Source: Rhodoferax sp.
GTDB lineage: Bacteria; Pseudomonadota; Gammaproteobacteria; Burkholderiales; Burkholderiaceae
Assembly (NCBI GenBank): GCA_028292075.1
Contig: JAQGNA010000576.1
Coordinates: forward strand, 1-5,510
Direction of reading: 5' to 3'
DNA: 5,510 nt
The notes beneath the pieces were generated by a model, which worked only from the letters and a program-made list of their open reading frames with translations, was not told the origin of the DNA and did not search any database. This document shows, piece by piece, positions 1-5,510 of this stretch. The translations under genes were made by a program, and so were the position numbers. Numbering within the stretch: position 1 is the first letter of the stretch; each line of letters begins with the position of its first letter.

Positions 1-1
1 C

Positions 2-1123
2 AAAGACGCGCCCCTCCTCTTTCGTCCGCAGCTCGACTGGCAGCAATGGCGCTGGGGCCTGCAGTTCCTGGGCCAGTGCAACGACGCCGCCTTCGAGCGC
101 AACGTGCAGCAGCTGGTGGCGCTGGGCGCATACAGCCACTCGGCGCTGAAGGAGGTGGTGCAGGCCACCGGCATAGACTTCCACCGGCTCGAGCGTGGCA
201 TCGCCCATTTCTATACCGACCAGGCCGCCTTAGCCGATGCCGCGACCGCGGCCGGCCTGATGCGCAAGTACGGCGTGGACCGCAAGGTGGTCAGCCGCGA
301 GGAGCTGTTCGCCATCGAGCCGGCCTTCCGCAACTTCGACCGTATCGTCGGCGGCACCTACACCGCCAGCGACGAGAGCGGCGACGCCCGCGTCTTCACC
401 CAGGAACTCGCCCGCCGATGCCTCGCGCGCGGCGCCCAGTTCCTGTATGACCACGACGTAGTACGCCTGAACAAGGCCGGCAACGCCATCGATTCGGTGG
501 CCGTCAGGCCGCGCGCCCCGGCCAGCGGCGCCAGAGTCCAGACCTTGCGGGGCGACGCGGTCGTGGTGGCCTGCGGCTCCTACACGGCACCGCTGCTGCG
601 CACCGTGGGCGTCGACCTGCCCATCTACCCGGGCAAGGGCTACAGCGCCACATTCAAGCTGCTCAAGCCCGAACTGGCGCCCATGGTGTCCACCATCGAC
701 GACGAGGTGAAGTGCGCCATGAGCCGGCTCGGCGACCACCTGCGCGTGGCGGGCACCATCGAAGTGGGCGGCTACAAGCTTTCGCTCGACACGCCGCTTG
801 CACGGGCGCGCTGCCAGATGCTGGCCGACCGCATCGAGGCCGTACTGCCCGGCGTGTGCGACACCCGCACCGAAGCGCAGGGCGGCCAGCCGCACTTCTG
901 GACCGGCCTGCGTCCTGCCACGCCGACCAACATCCCTTACATCGGCCGCACCAAGGTCGACAAGCTCTGGGTCAATGCCGGCCACGGCACGCTTGGCTGG
1001 ACCCACGGCGCCGGCTCGGGCAAGGCGATGGCCGAACTGCTGAGCGGCGAGCAGCCTGACATGCAGTTCGGGTTTTACGGCTTCAGCGCCGGCCAGCGTA
1101 CGGCGCAACTGGCCCGTGCCTGA
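2..1123 (+). CDS. D-amino acid dehydrogenase (DadA-type FAD oxidoreductase), 5'-truncated by window edge
   Basis: Predicted FAD-dependent dehydrogenase that deaminates D-amino acids to 2-oxo acids and ammonia, passing electrons to the respiratory chain at the inner face of the cytoplasmic membrane (family knowledge). The frame is open from base 2, giving 373 residues before TGA. The family is usually about 410-440 residues, so roughly 50-60 N-terminal residues, including the GxGxxG dinucleotide-binding motif, lie outside the window. What remains is characteristic: the APLLFRPQLDWQQWRWGLQF-like segment at the left edge, VVVACGSY then PIYPGKGYSATFK in the middle (about 565-655), and the C-terminal GLRPATPTNIPYIGRT (about 907-951) followed by GHGTLGWTHGAGSGKAMAELL (980-1042), the FAD-contacting tail of DadA. 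A GTG at 104 is open but cannot be the start, because the family similarity continues upstream of it. The gene converges on a LysR regulator 61 bp away. It could be a paralogue with another amine substrate, such as a glycine/sarcosine-oxidase-like DAO member, so I assign no gene symbol. Confidence 0.88.
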   Translation, partial: KDAPLLFRPQLDWQQWRWGLQFLGQCNDAAFERNVQQLVALGAYSHSALKEVVQATGIDFHRLERGIAHFYTDQAALADAATAAGLMRKYGVDRKVVSREELFAIEPAFRNFDRIVGGTYTASDESGDARVFTQELARRCLARGAQFLYDHDVVRLNKAGNAIDSVAVRPRAPASGARVQTLRGDAVVVACGSYTAPLLRTVGVDLPIYPGKGYSATFKLLKPELAPMVSTIDDEVKCAMSRLGDHLRVAGTIEVGGYKLSLDTPLARARCQMLADRIEAVLPGVCDTRTEAQGGQPHFWTGLRPATPTNIPYIGRTKVDKLWVNAGHGTLGWTHGAGSGKAMAELLSGEQPDMQFGFYGFSAGQRTAQLARA

Positions 1124-1140
1124 CGGCAGTGGCGGGTGAC

Positions 1141-1174
1141 GCCGGGTCTGGACGCCGGGCGCCGCCGGCCTTTA
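1141..1174 (+). terminator. Weak candidate terminator between convergent dadA-like and lysR genes
   Basis: In the 61-bp gap between the two convergent genes, GCCGG (1154-1158) can pair with CCGGC (1165-1169) around a 6-base loop, followed closely by CCTTT (1169-1173). The preceding GCCGGG at 1141 offers an alternative pairing arm. The stem is short and the T tract is only three bases, so this is a weak intrinsic terminator at best. Confidence 0.25.
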
Positions 1175-1184
1175 GATCGGGCTG

Positions 1185-2135
1185 TCATGCAAGTCCGTGC
1201 GCCTGCAGCATGCACGCCTGGAACGCCCGCGTGACCCGCGATGGCTGCGGCGAGCGCCGCACGATGCCGAAGAACCGGCACTCATAGCGAAACAGCGAGG
1301 GGTGCACCGCCTGCATCTGGCCGGCGTCGACGAAGACCTGCGCATAGTGGTCCGGCAGGAACCCGAGATAGCGGCCCGACAGGATCAGCGTCGCAATCGA
1401 TTCCTGGTCGGAGCCGGTGGCCTTGCGCGGCAGGCGCATGCGCTGGCTGATCTCCATGTTGGGCGAGTGGTACGCCAGCCCGGCGAACCGGTGTGCCCGC
1501 AGATCATCCCAATCCATGGCTGCGTGGTCCGCGCCGAACAACGCATGCCGCGCGCCGCAGTGCAGGCTCATGGTTTCGCCGAACAGGTCGTCATACGCCA
1601 GGATGTCGGAACTGCGGTGGCCGGGGATCACGCCGATCTGGTATTGCCCGTCGATCACGCCGCGTTCGATCGCATGGAGCGAACCGACGTGCAGGTTCAG
1701 CCCCACATCGGGCGCCTGCTCGCTGAAGAGGGCGATGGCGCGGCCCAGTTGCGCCTGGGGGTTGGTGGCGGTCTTGTCGAACACCGCCAGGTGCAGCTCA
1801 CCGCCCATGCGGCGATGGATCTCGTCGACGCTTTGGCGAAAGGCGTCAGCACCGGCAAGCAGGCGCAGCGTTTCGGCATAGACCTGCTGGCCTTCGGCGG
1901 TAAGGGCAAAGCCGGCACGGCCGCGACGACACAGCGTGAGGCCAAGGCGCGTTTCCAGGTCCTTGACATGGCGGCTGACGGTAGAGATGCCAATGTTCAA
2001 TTCGAGCTCGGCCGCGGCCATTCCGCCGCAGTCGACCACACACTTGAACACGCGCAGCAGGCGCAGGTCCATGTCGGTCAGTTGGCCCAGCACAGCGCGG
2101 CTTTTACCGGGCGTACCCGGCGTGGTTACTTGCAT
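1185..2135 (-). CDS. LysR-family transcriptional regulator, divergent from omega-aminotransferase
   Basis: DNA-binding regulator of 316 residues, within the normal LysR range (about 290-330). The N-terminal winged helix-turn-helix lies at residues 23-82: MDLRLLRVFKCVVDCGG, then the recognition-helix segment ISTVSRHVKDLETRLGLTL and a wing ending in FALTAEGQQVY. The linker helix follows (about 83-110), then the periplasmic-binding-like effector domain (about 112-310), with recognisable elements such as GVIDGQYQIGVIPGH and LILSGRYLGFLPDHYA. The start is uncertain. ATG at 2135 has no Shine-Dalgarno sequence. Met22 (ATG at 2070-2072) begins the canonical LysR helix and would give 295 residues, but it also lacks a good ribosome site. 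I keep the longer start because relatives I recall carry some residues before the DLRLLRVF segment. Its 5' end faces the aminotransferase gene across 112 bp, the usual geometry for a LysR regulator that controls the divergent gene and itself. The effector cannot be read from sequence; a beta-alanine-type amine or its semialdehyde is an inference from the neighbour. Confidence 0.9.
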   Translation of the reverse strand: MQVTTPGTPGKSRAVLGQLTDMDLRLLRVFKCVVDCGGMAAAELELNIGISTVSRHVKDLETRLGLTLCRRGRAGFALTAEGQQVYAETLRLLAGADAFRQSVDEIHRRMGGELHLAVFDKTATNPQAQLGRAIALFSEQAPDVGLNLHVGSLHAIERGVIDGQYQIGVIPGHRSSDILAYDDLFGETMSLHCGARHALFGADHAAMDWDDLRAHRFAGLAYHSPNMEISQRMRLPRKATGSDQESIATLILSGRYLGFLPDHYAQVFVDAGQMQAVHPSLFRYECRFFGIVRRSPQPSRVTRAFQACMLQAHGLA

Positions 2136-2247
2136 GAAGCGTCAACTGAACATTGATATTTAGACATTTATAAGAGTAACAGAGCCGCAAGAATGCCCTT
2201 GCACACCTCTTCTCTCTTTCCCCCACCGCCATTGCAGGAACCGCACC
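2136..2247. promoter_or_regulatory. Divergent lysR/aminotransferase control region with AT-rich core
   Basis: This 112-bp gap contains the only clearly AT-rich patch of the window (about 2145-2180). In it, ACATTGAT (2150-2157) and ACATTTAT (2164-2171) form an imperfect direct repeat with a 14-base period. TATAAG (2169-2174) resembles a -10 box, but only a poor -35 (around CTGAAC, 2146-2151) sits 17 bases upstream. TTGATA (2153-2158) resembles a -35, but its matching -10 is poor. LysR proteins usually bind T-N11-A dyads in such regions, and I find no convincing perfect dyad. Downstream, 2206-2224 is an uninterrupted 19-base pyrimidine tract in the presumed leader of the aminotransferase mRNA. 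That this is the shared promoter/operator is inferred from the layout and base composition. Confidence 0.45.
2236..2240 (+). promoter_or_regulatory. Ribosome binding site of the omega-aminotransferase
   Basis: AGGAA lies 7 bases before ATG at 2248. This supports 2248 over the second in-frame ATG at 2254, which would also be within range but slightly far. Confidence 0.6.
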
Positions 2248-3618
2248 ATGGACATGACCGACGCCAACCACCTGGGCCCCCGGACGACCGCCTCCACCCC
2301 GGTGCGCACCGATGCCGCCTGGCTCGACGCGCACTGGATGCCGTACACCGGCAACCGCGACTTCAAGGCCAACCCGCGCATGATCGTCGGCGCCAAGGGC
2401 TGTTATTACACCGACGCGGACGGAAGGCAGATCCTGGACGGCCTGTCGGGCCTGTGGTGCTCGGGCCTTGGCCACGGCCGCAGCGAGATCACCGAAGCCG
2501 CGACGCGCCAGCTGGCCACGCTCGACTACTCGCCGGCGTTCCAGTACGCGCACCCGCTGTCGTTCGAACTGGCCAACAAGCTGAAGGAGCTGACGCCCGC
2601 CGGCCTCGACCATGTGTTCTTCACCGGCTCGGGCTCCGAATCGGCCGACACCTCGCTCAAGATGGCACGGGCCTACTGGCGCGCCAAGGGCCAGGCCAGC
2701 AAGACCCGCCTGATCGGCCGCGAGAAGGGCTACCACGGGGTGAATTTCGGCGGCATCTCGGTGGGCGGCATCGTCGCCAACCGCAAGGTCTTCGGCCAGA
2801 GCATCGAGGCCGACCACCTGCCGCACACCATGCTGGCCGAAAACGCGTTCTCGCGGGGCTTGCCCGCCCATGGCGCCGCGCTGGCCGACAACCTGCTGAA
2901 CCTCAATGCCCTGCACGACGCATCGAACATCGCCGCCGTGATCGTCGAGCCCATGGCCGGCTCCGCGGGAGTGATCGTGCCGCCGCAGGGCTACCTGCAG
3001 CGGCTGCGCGAGATCTGCACGGCGAACAACATCCTGTTGATCTTCGACGAAGTCATCACCGGATTCGGCCGCACCGGCGCCTACACCGGCGCGGAGGCCT
3101 TCGGCGTGACGCCCGACATCATGAACGTGGCCAAGCAGGTCACCAACGGTGCACAGCCGCTGGGCGCGGTGCTGGTGAAAAAGGACATCTACGACACCTT
3201 CATCGCCCAGGGCGGCCCGGACTACATGCTCGAGTTCCCCCACGGCTACACCTACTCGGCCCACCCGGTGGCCTGCGCGGTGGGCCTGGCGGCGCTCGAC
3301 GTGCTGGTGCGCGAGAACATGATCGACCGCGTCAAGGCACTGGCCCCGCACTTCGAGAACGCGGTGCACAGCCTGAAAGGCGCGAAACACGTCACCGACA
3401 TCCGCAACTGCGGACTTGCCGCGGGCCTGACCATCGCCGCGCACCCGGGCGAGCCGGCACGCCGTCCGTACGAAGTGGCCATGGCGATGTGGAAGAAAGG
3501 TTTCTACGTGCGCTACGGTGGCGACACCATCCAGCTGGCCCCGCCGTTCGTGATCTCGCCGCAGGAGATCGACAGCCTGGTCAACGCGCTCGGCGAAACG
3601 TTGAACGCCGCGGCCTGA
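2248..3618 (+). CDS. Class III omega-aminotransferase, beta-alanine:pyruvate transaminase type
   Basis: PLP-dependent, fold type I transaminase of 456 residues, close to the 440-460 usual for the family. It is predicted to move the amino group of beta-alanine or another omega-amine to pyruvate, giving a semialdehyde (malonate semialdehyde from beta-alanine) and L-alanine in the cytoplasm. It is similar along its whole length, as recalled, to the Pseudomonas omega-amino acid:pyruvate transaminase (BauA). Shared segments are LDAHWMPYTGNRDF (26-39), LDGLSGLWCSGLGH (63-76), FQYAHPLSFELA (98-109) and HVFFTGSGSE (122-131, PLP phosphate loop GSGS 127-130). Others are GYHGVNFGG (161-169), the VEPMAGSAGV segment (233-242), IFDEVITGFGRTG (265-277, Asp267 to the pyridine nitrogen) and AKQVTNGA (295-302, Lys296 forming the Schiff base). 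FPHGYTYSAHPVACA (330-344) and YVRYGGDTIQ (420-429) complete the set; Arg422 aligns with the carboxylate-binding arginine. No key residue is missing. The gene is divergent from the LysR gene and convergent with the GNAT gene. No methylmalonate-semialdehyde dehydrogenase follows, unlike many bauA loci, so substrate assignment stays tentative. Confidence 0.93.
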   Translation: MDMTDANHLGPRTTASTPVRTDAAWLDAHWMPYTGNRDFKANPRMIVGAKGCYYTDADGRQILDGLSGLWCSGLGHGRSEITEAATRQLATLDYSPAFQYAHPLSFELANKLKELTPAGLDHVFFTGSGSESADTSLKMARAYWRAKGQASKTRLIGREKGYHGVNFGGISVGGIVANRKVFGQSIEADHLPHTMLAENAFSRGLPAHGAALADNLLNLNALHDASNIAAVIVEPMAGSAGVIVPPQGYLQRLREICTANNILLIFDEVITGFGRTGAYTGAEAFGVTPDIMNVAKQVTNGAQPLGAVLVKKDIYDTFIAQGGPDYMLEFPHGYTYSAHPVACAVGLAALDVLVRENMIDRVKALAPHFENAVHSLKGAKHVTDIRNCGLAAGLTIAAHPGEPARRPYEVAMAMWKKGFYVRYGGDTIQLAPPFVISPQEIDSLVNALGETLNAAA

Positions 3619-3632
3619 ACTAGCGCGGCCTG
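3609..3632 (+). repeat. 9-bp direct repeat straddling the aminotransferase stop codon
   Basis: CGCGGCCTG occurs at 3609-3617 and again at 3624-3632, a 15-base period. The first copy contains the first two bases of the aminotransferase TGA. The second lies in the short gap before the end of the GNAT domain on the other strand. It may be a small duplication scar or chance in GC-rich sequence. Confidence 0.4.
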
Positions 3633-3648
3633 GCCATGCGGCGGGGCC

Positions 3649-4062
3649 GTCCACGATCAGCCGCTTGCCCAGGGCGACCGCGTCGTCCTCGGCATAACCC
3701 AGCGCGCGATAGAACGCCAGCACGCCTTCGTTGCCACGCCGCACCAGCCGGTTGAGCTTGGGGCAACCCAGTGCGGTCAGCAGCCGCTCGGCCTCCTGCA
3801 TCAGCTGGCGGCCGGCCGATCGGCCTTGGAACGCCGGCGCCACCGCCAGGTAGTTCACCCAGCCCCGGTGCCCTTCGTAGCCGACCATGGCGGTCGCCAT
3901 CAGCTGGCCGTCGACCTCCCCCACGAGGAACAGCTCCGGGTGCTCGGAAAGCTTGCGGGCGATGTCCTTGCGCGGGTCGTTCCAGGGGCGCGTCAGGCCA
4001 CAGGCCGTCCAGAGTTGCACCACCGCCTCTTCGTCGTCCGTCTGGTAACACCGAATCTGCAT
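3649..4062 (-). CDS. GNAT-family N-acetyltransferase, YpeA type; no in-frame stop at the expected end
   Basis: Small acetyl-CoA-dependent N-acetyltransferase of unknown substrate. The domain is complete: MQIRCYQTDDEEAVVQLW at the N-terminus, then RPWNDPRKDIARKL and LFLVGEVDGQLMATAMVGYE (beta strands before motif A). Next come HRGWVNYLAVAPAFQGRSAGRQL (motif A), GCPKLN, then LAFYRALGYAEDDAVALGKRLIVD, which matches the family's usual end. The start is ATG at 4060-4062, because AAGGA sits 5 bases before it. An in-frame ATG six bases upstream (4066-4068) overlaps that ribosome site. In motif A the fourth position of Q/R-x-x-G-x-G/A is Ser rather than Gly (Gln79-Gly-Arg-Ser-Ala-Gly84), unusual for acetyl-CoA binding. 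The listed left end marks the end of recognisable homology, not a stop codon. The frame has no stop after this and remains open antisense to the aminotransferase gene down to 2104. A TAG at 3620-3622 is in a different frame, so a one-base indel near the 3' end or a sequencing error could explain it. The homology is strong, but the C-terminal boundary is unsure. Confidence 0.72.
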
Positions 4063-4067
4063 GTCCA

Positions 4068-4072
4068 TCCTT
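4068..4072 (-). promoter_or_regulatory. Ribosome binding site deciding the GNAT start
   Basis: On the minus strand AAGGA (4072 down to 4068) precedes ATG at 4062-4060 by five bases. Its final A is the first base of the upstream ATG at 4068-4066, which therefore has no spacing for ribosome binding. This favours the 4062 start, matching the MxIR N-terminus of YpeA relatives. Confidence 0.6.
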
Positions 4073-4287
4073 GGTTAACCCGCGAAGATACCTTGTTCCG
4101 ACGGCGCGCTCGGGCACGGCGGGCAGGACCGGGTTGCTCTTACAGCCGATGCCCCTCCCACCGATACCCGTCGCCGGCCGATGTCTTCGCGGCTCGGCCA
4201 GAATGCACGACCGCCCCTGCGCATGTCCGACCCGCCGGTCACCCGCAGGCTCATCGTTCATCCACCGCCCGTTTCGGAAAACCGCGC
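4073..4287. other. Divergent intergenic region between GNAT and oxidoreductase genes
   Basis: About 225 bp lie between the GNAT start and the next + strand gene. It must hold promoters for both directions, but I see no convincing sigma-70 pair. On the minus strand TATCTT (4090 to 4085) could be a -10 about 22 bases before the GNAT start, with no good -35. A perfect 8-base palindrome GGTTAACC lies at 4073-4080 directly beside the GNAT ribosome site. Frames running through from upstream lack protein-like composition, so no extra gene is called. Confidence 0.4.
4276..4280 (+). promoter_or_regulatory. Ribosome binding site of the flavodoxin-fold oxidoreductase
   Basis: GGAAA lies 7 bases before ATG at 4288. 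This marks the true start of the gene, although its frame is open far upstream. Confidence 0.5.
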
Positions 4288-4857
4288 ATGACACGCAGCT
4301 TCCTCTACCTCGTCACCTCCACCCGCGAGCCAGGCCATGTGGGCAACACCGAATGGCTCGCCCGCCAGGCCGCGGCGGCGCTGCCGACCGGCACACCTCA
4401 GGCCTGGCACCACCTCGCCGCCATGCAACTGCCGCCCTTCGTCGACCAGCGGCATACGAGCGGCGTCTACGCACCTCCCACCGGCGACCTGAAGTCCCTG
4501 CTCGACGCCACGCTGGCGGCCACCGACATCGTGCTGGTGGCGCCGGTCTACTGGTACAGCATCCCGGCGCCGCTGAAGACCTACATCGACCACTGGAGCG
4601 GCTGGATGCGCACCCCCGGCATCGACTTCAAGGGCGCGATGGCCACCAAAACGCTGCGCCTGGTCACCACCAGCGGCGACCACGCCAAGGCCCAGCCGAT
4701 GATCGATTCGGTGCGGCTGTGCGGCGAGTTTTTGTCCATGGCGGATGGTGGCGTGCTCTGGGGCAAGGGCGGTCCACCGAACGCGGTGCAGGCCGATGCC
4801 CAGGCCGTGGCCGGCGCGGCCACCTTCTTCTCGCCCCTTCCTTCGACCCCACACTGA
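4288..4857 (+). CDS. NAD(P)H-dependent FMN reductase / flavodoxin-fold oxidoreductase
   Basis: Predicted cytoplasmic FMN-binding NAD(P)H oxidoreductase of 189 residues, a normal size for the NADPH-dependent FMN reductase/quinone reductase superfamily (about 170-200). The first beta strand FLYLVTSTRE is followed by the FMN phosphate-binding loop STREPGHVGNTEWLA (11-25). The second flavin loop is DIVLVAPVYWYSIPAPLKTYIDHW (80-103), the most diagnostic segment of the family (P-x-Y-...-P-x-x-L-K-x-x-I-D). LRLVTTSGDH (123-132) forms the next strand and loop, and LCGEFLSMADGGVLWGKG near the C-terminus ends the fold. The frame is open from 3826, but the protein-like part and ribosome site begin at 4288. 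The stop codon lies 13 bp before the next gene, whose ribosome site overlaps it, so the two are probably one transcript. The substrate (free flavin, quinone, nitro- or azo-compound, chromate) cannot be told from sequence. Confidence 0.85.
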   Translation: MTRSFLYLVTSTREPGHVGNTEWLARQAAAALPTGTPQAWHHLAAMQLPPFVDQRHTSGVYAPPTGDLKSLLDATLAATDIVLVAPVYWYSIPAPLKTYIDHWSGWMRTPGIDFKGAMATKTLRLVTTSGDHAKAQPMIDSVRLCGEFLSMADGGVLWGKGGPPNAVQADAQAVAGAATFFSPLPSTPH

Positions 4858-4861
4858 AAGG
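4857..4861 (+). promoter_or_regulatory. Ribosome binding site of the FrnE/DsbA-like gene, overlapping the upstream stop
   Basis: AAAGG begins on the last base of the preceding TGA and lies 9 bases before ATG at 4871. The overlap supports co-transcription with the oxidoreductase gene and translational coupling. Confidence 0.6.
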
Positions 4862-4870
4862 CTCGCAGCC

Positions 4871-5510
4871 ATGTCCACCACCGAACCCCAGGCCCTCGCG
4901 GCCGCCCTGACCATCGACGTCGTGTCCGACGTCGTCTGCCCCTGGTGCTACATCGGCAAGCGCAAGCTCGAAGCGGCGCTGGCGCTGCCCGGTGCCGCAG
5001 CGCTGCCACCGGTCACCGTGCGCTGGCACCCGTTCCAGCTCAACCCCGACCTGCCCCAGGACGGCATGCCGCGCAAGCAGTACCTCGAAGACAAGTTCGG
5101 CGGCCCGGAACGCGCCGCCGCCATCTATGAGCGCGTGCGCGCCGCCGGCAGTGCCGTGGGCCTCACGCTCAACATCGACGGCATCACCCGCCAGGCCAAC
5201 ACCCTTGCCGCCCACGCGCTGATCGGCTTTGCGCAGCAGGGCGACCGCGACGGCAGCGACGTCAAGGAGCGCCTGCTCCAGGCCTACTTCGTCGACAACC
5301 GCGACATCGGCGACATCGACGTGCTGACCGCCATCGCCGCCGAAGCCGGTCTCGACCCCGCAGCCGCCCGCGCATTCATCACCAGCCCCGAAGAGCGCGC
5401 CGCCGTGGCCGAATCCGACGCCCAGGCCCGCCAATTGGGCGTGAGCGGCGTGCCGTTCTTCATCTTCAACAGGCAACTCGCGGTGTCGGGGGCGCAGGAC
5501 CCGGAGACGC
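4871..5510 (+). CDS. DsbA-family oxidoreductase, FrnE-like (cytoplasmic), 3'-truncated by window edge
   Basis: Thioredoxin-fold disulfide oxidoreductase of the FrnE/2-hydroxychromene-2-carboxylate isomerase-related branch of the DsbA superfamily. The frame is open from ATG 4871 to the window end (213 complete codons). FrnE proteins are usually about 210-240 residues, so only a short C-terminal stretch is missing. Visible elements are the strand LTIDVVSDVVCPWCYIGKRKLE with the redox motif CPWC at 23-26, then TVRWHPFQLNPDLP (family strand), GITRQANTLAAH, and LLQAYFVDNRDIGDIDVL in the inserted helical domain. The cis-proline loop GVSGVPFFIFN follows, with Pro195. The N-terminus is short and polar to alanine-rich with no hydrophobic signal core, so a cytoplasmic location is predicted, unlike periplasmic DsbA. 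It sits 13 bp after the flavin oxidoreductase gene with a ribosome site overlapping that gene's stop, suggesting a small redox operon. The physiological substrate is unknown. Confidence 0.9.
   Translation, partial: MSTTEPQALAAALTIDVVSDVVCPWCYIGKRKLEAALALPGAAALPPVTVRWHPFQLNPDLPQDGMPRKQYLEDKFGGPERAAAIYERVRAAGSAVGLTLNIDGITRQANTLAAHALIGFAQQGDRDGSDVKERLLQAYFVDNRDIGDIDVLTAIAAEAGLDPAAARAFITSPEERAAVAESDAQARQLGVSGVPFFIFNRQLAVSGAQDPET

Noticed and set aside
230..1108. 292-codon minus-strand frame opposite the dehydrogenase gene
   Set aside because: It is a shadow of the DadA-like coding sequence, which carries clear family motifs on the + strand.
1197..2156. 319-codon + strand open frame opposite the LysR gene
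   Set aside because: The minus strand gives a full LysR protein with a recognisable helix-turn-helix and effector domain. The + strand frame is its GC-driven shadow.
2193..3623. 476-codon + strand frame overlapping the aminotransferase
   Set aside because: It is extremely rich in Arg, Pro, Gly and Ala with no motif, while the other frame at 2248-3618 encodes a complete, motif-bearing aminotransferase.
2104..3648. Long antisense open frame under the aminotransferase gene as a separate protein-coding gene
   Set aside because: It is in codon register with the aminotransferase, so it stays open simply because that gene never uses TTA, CTA or TCA codons, which are rare in GC-rich genomes. Its translation is low-complexity and shows no domain.
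4073..4080. GGTTAACC palindrome as an operator
   Set aside because: An isolated 8-base palindrome with no repeat or matching promoter is too weak to call a binding site.
3826..4287. N-terminal extension of the flavodoxin-fold oxidoreductase
   Set aside because: The extension overlaps the GNAT gene antisense and has no protein-like composition. The family fold begins at the ATG at 4288, which has its own ribosome site.
3620..4294. 224-codon minus-strand frame ending at the TAG at 3620
   Set aside because: Its translation is compositionally biased and motif-free. The GNAT protein is in the neighbouring frame. Only its stop codon is of interest, as a possible original GNAT terminus after a frameshift.

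Overview
The window is GC-rich and densely coding. Its codon use strongly favours G or C in the third position, and its proteins look like those of Burkholderiales (Betaproteobacteria, for example Comamonadaceae such as Variovorax/Acidovorax, or Alcaligenaceae). That placement is inferred from protein similarity recalled from memory, not from a search. I see no rRNA, tRNA, CRISPR array, insertion sequence or phage gene. It looks like ordinary chromosomal metabolic DNA.

Layout, left to right: (1) the 3' part of a DadA-type D-amino acid dehydrogenase (+), cut by the left edge; (2) a convergent LysR-type regulator (-); (3) an AT-rich 112-bp divergent intergenic region; (4) a complete class III omega-aminotransferase of the beta-alanine:pyruvate type (+); (5) a convergent small GNAT acetyltransferase of the YpeA type (-), which lacks an in-frame stop where the family normally ends; (6) a 225-bp divergent intergenic region; (7) a flavodoxin-fold NAD(P)H-dependent oxidoreductase (+); (8) a cytoplasmic FrnE/DsbA-type thiol oxidoreductase (+), 13 bp downstream of (7) and cut by the right edge.

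Functional reading: the LysR gene and the aminotransferase form a classic divergent regulator/target pair, reminiscent of bauR-bauA of Pseudomonas beta-alanine catabolism. The DadA-like flavoenzyme next door suggests a small amine/amino-acid catabolic neighbourhood producing keto acids or semialdehydes. The last two genes look like a short redox operon. The GNAT gene sits between these two blocks.

No clearly novel system is visible. The points most worth a second look are the missing GNAT stop codon, whose frame stays open antisense through the whole aminotransferase gene, the AT-rich LysR/aminotransferase control region, and the pairing of a DadA-like enzyme with a BauA-like transaminase.
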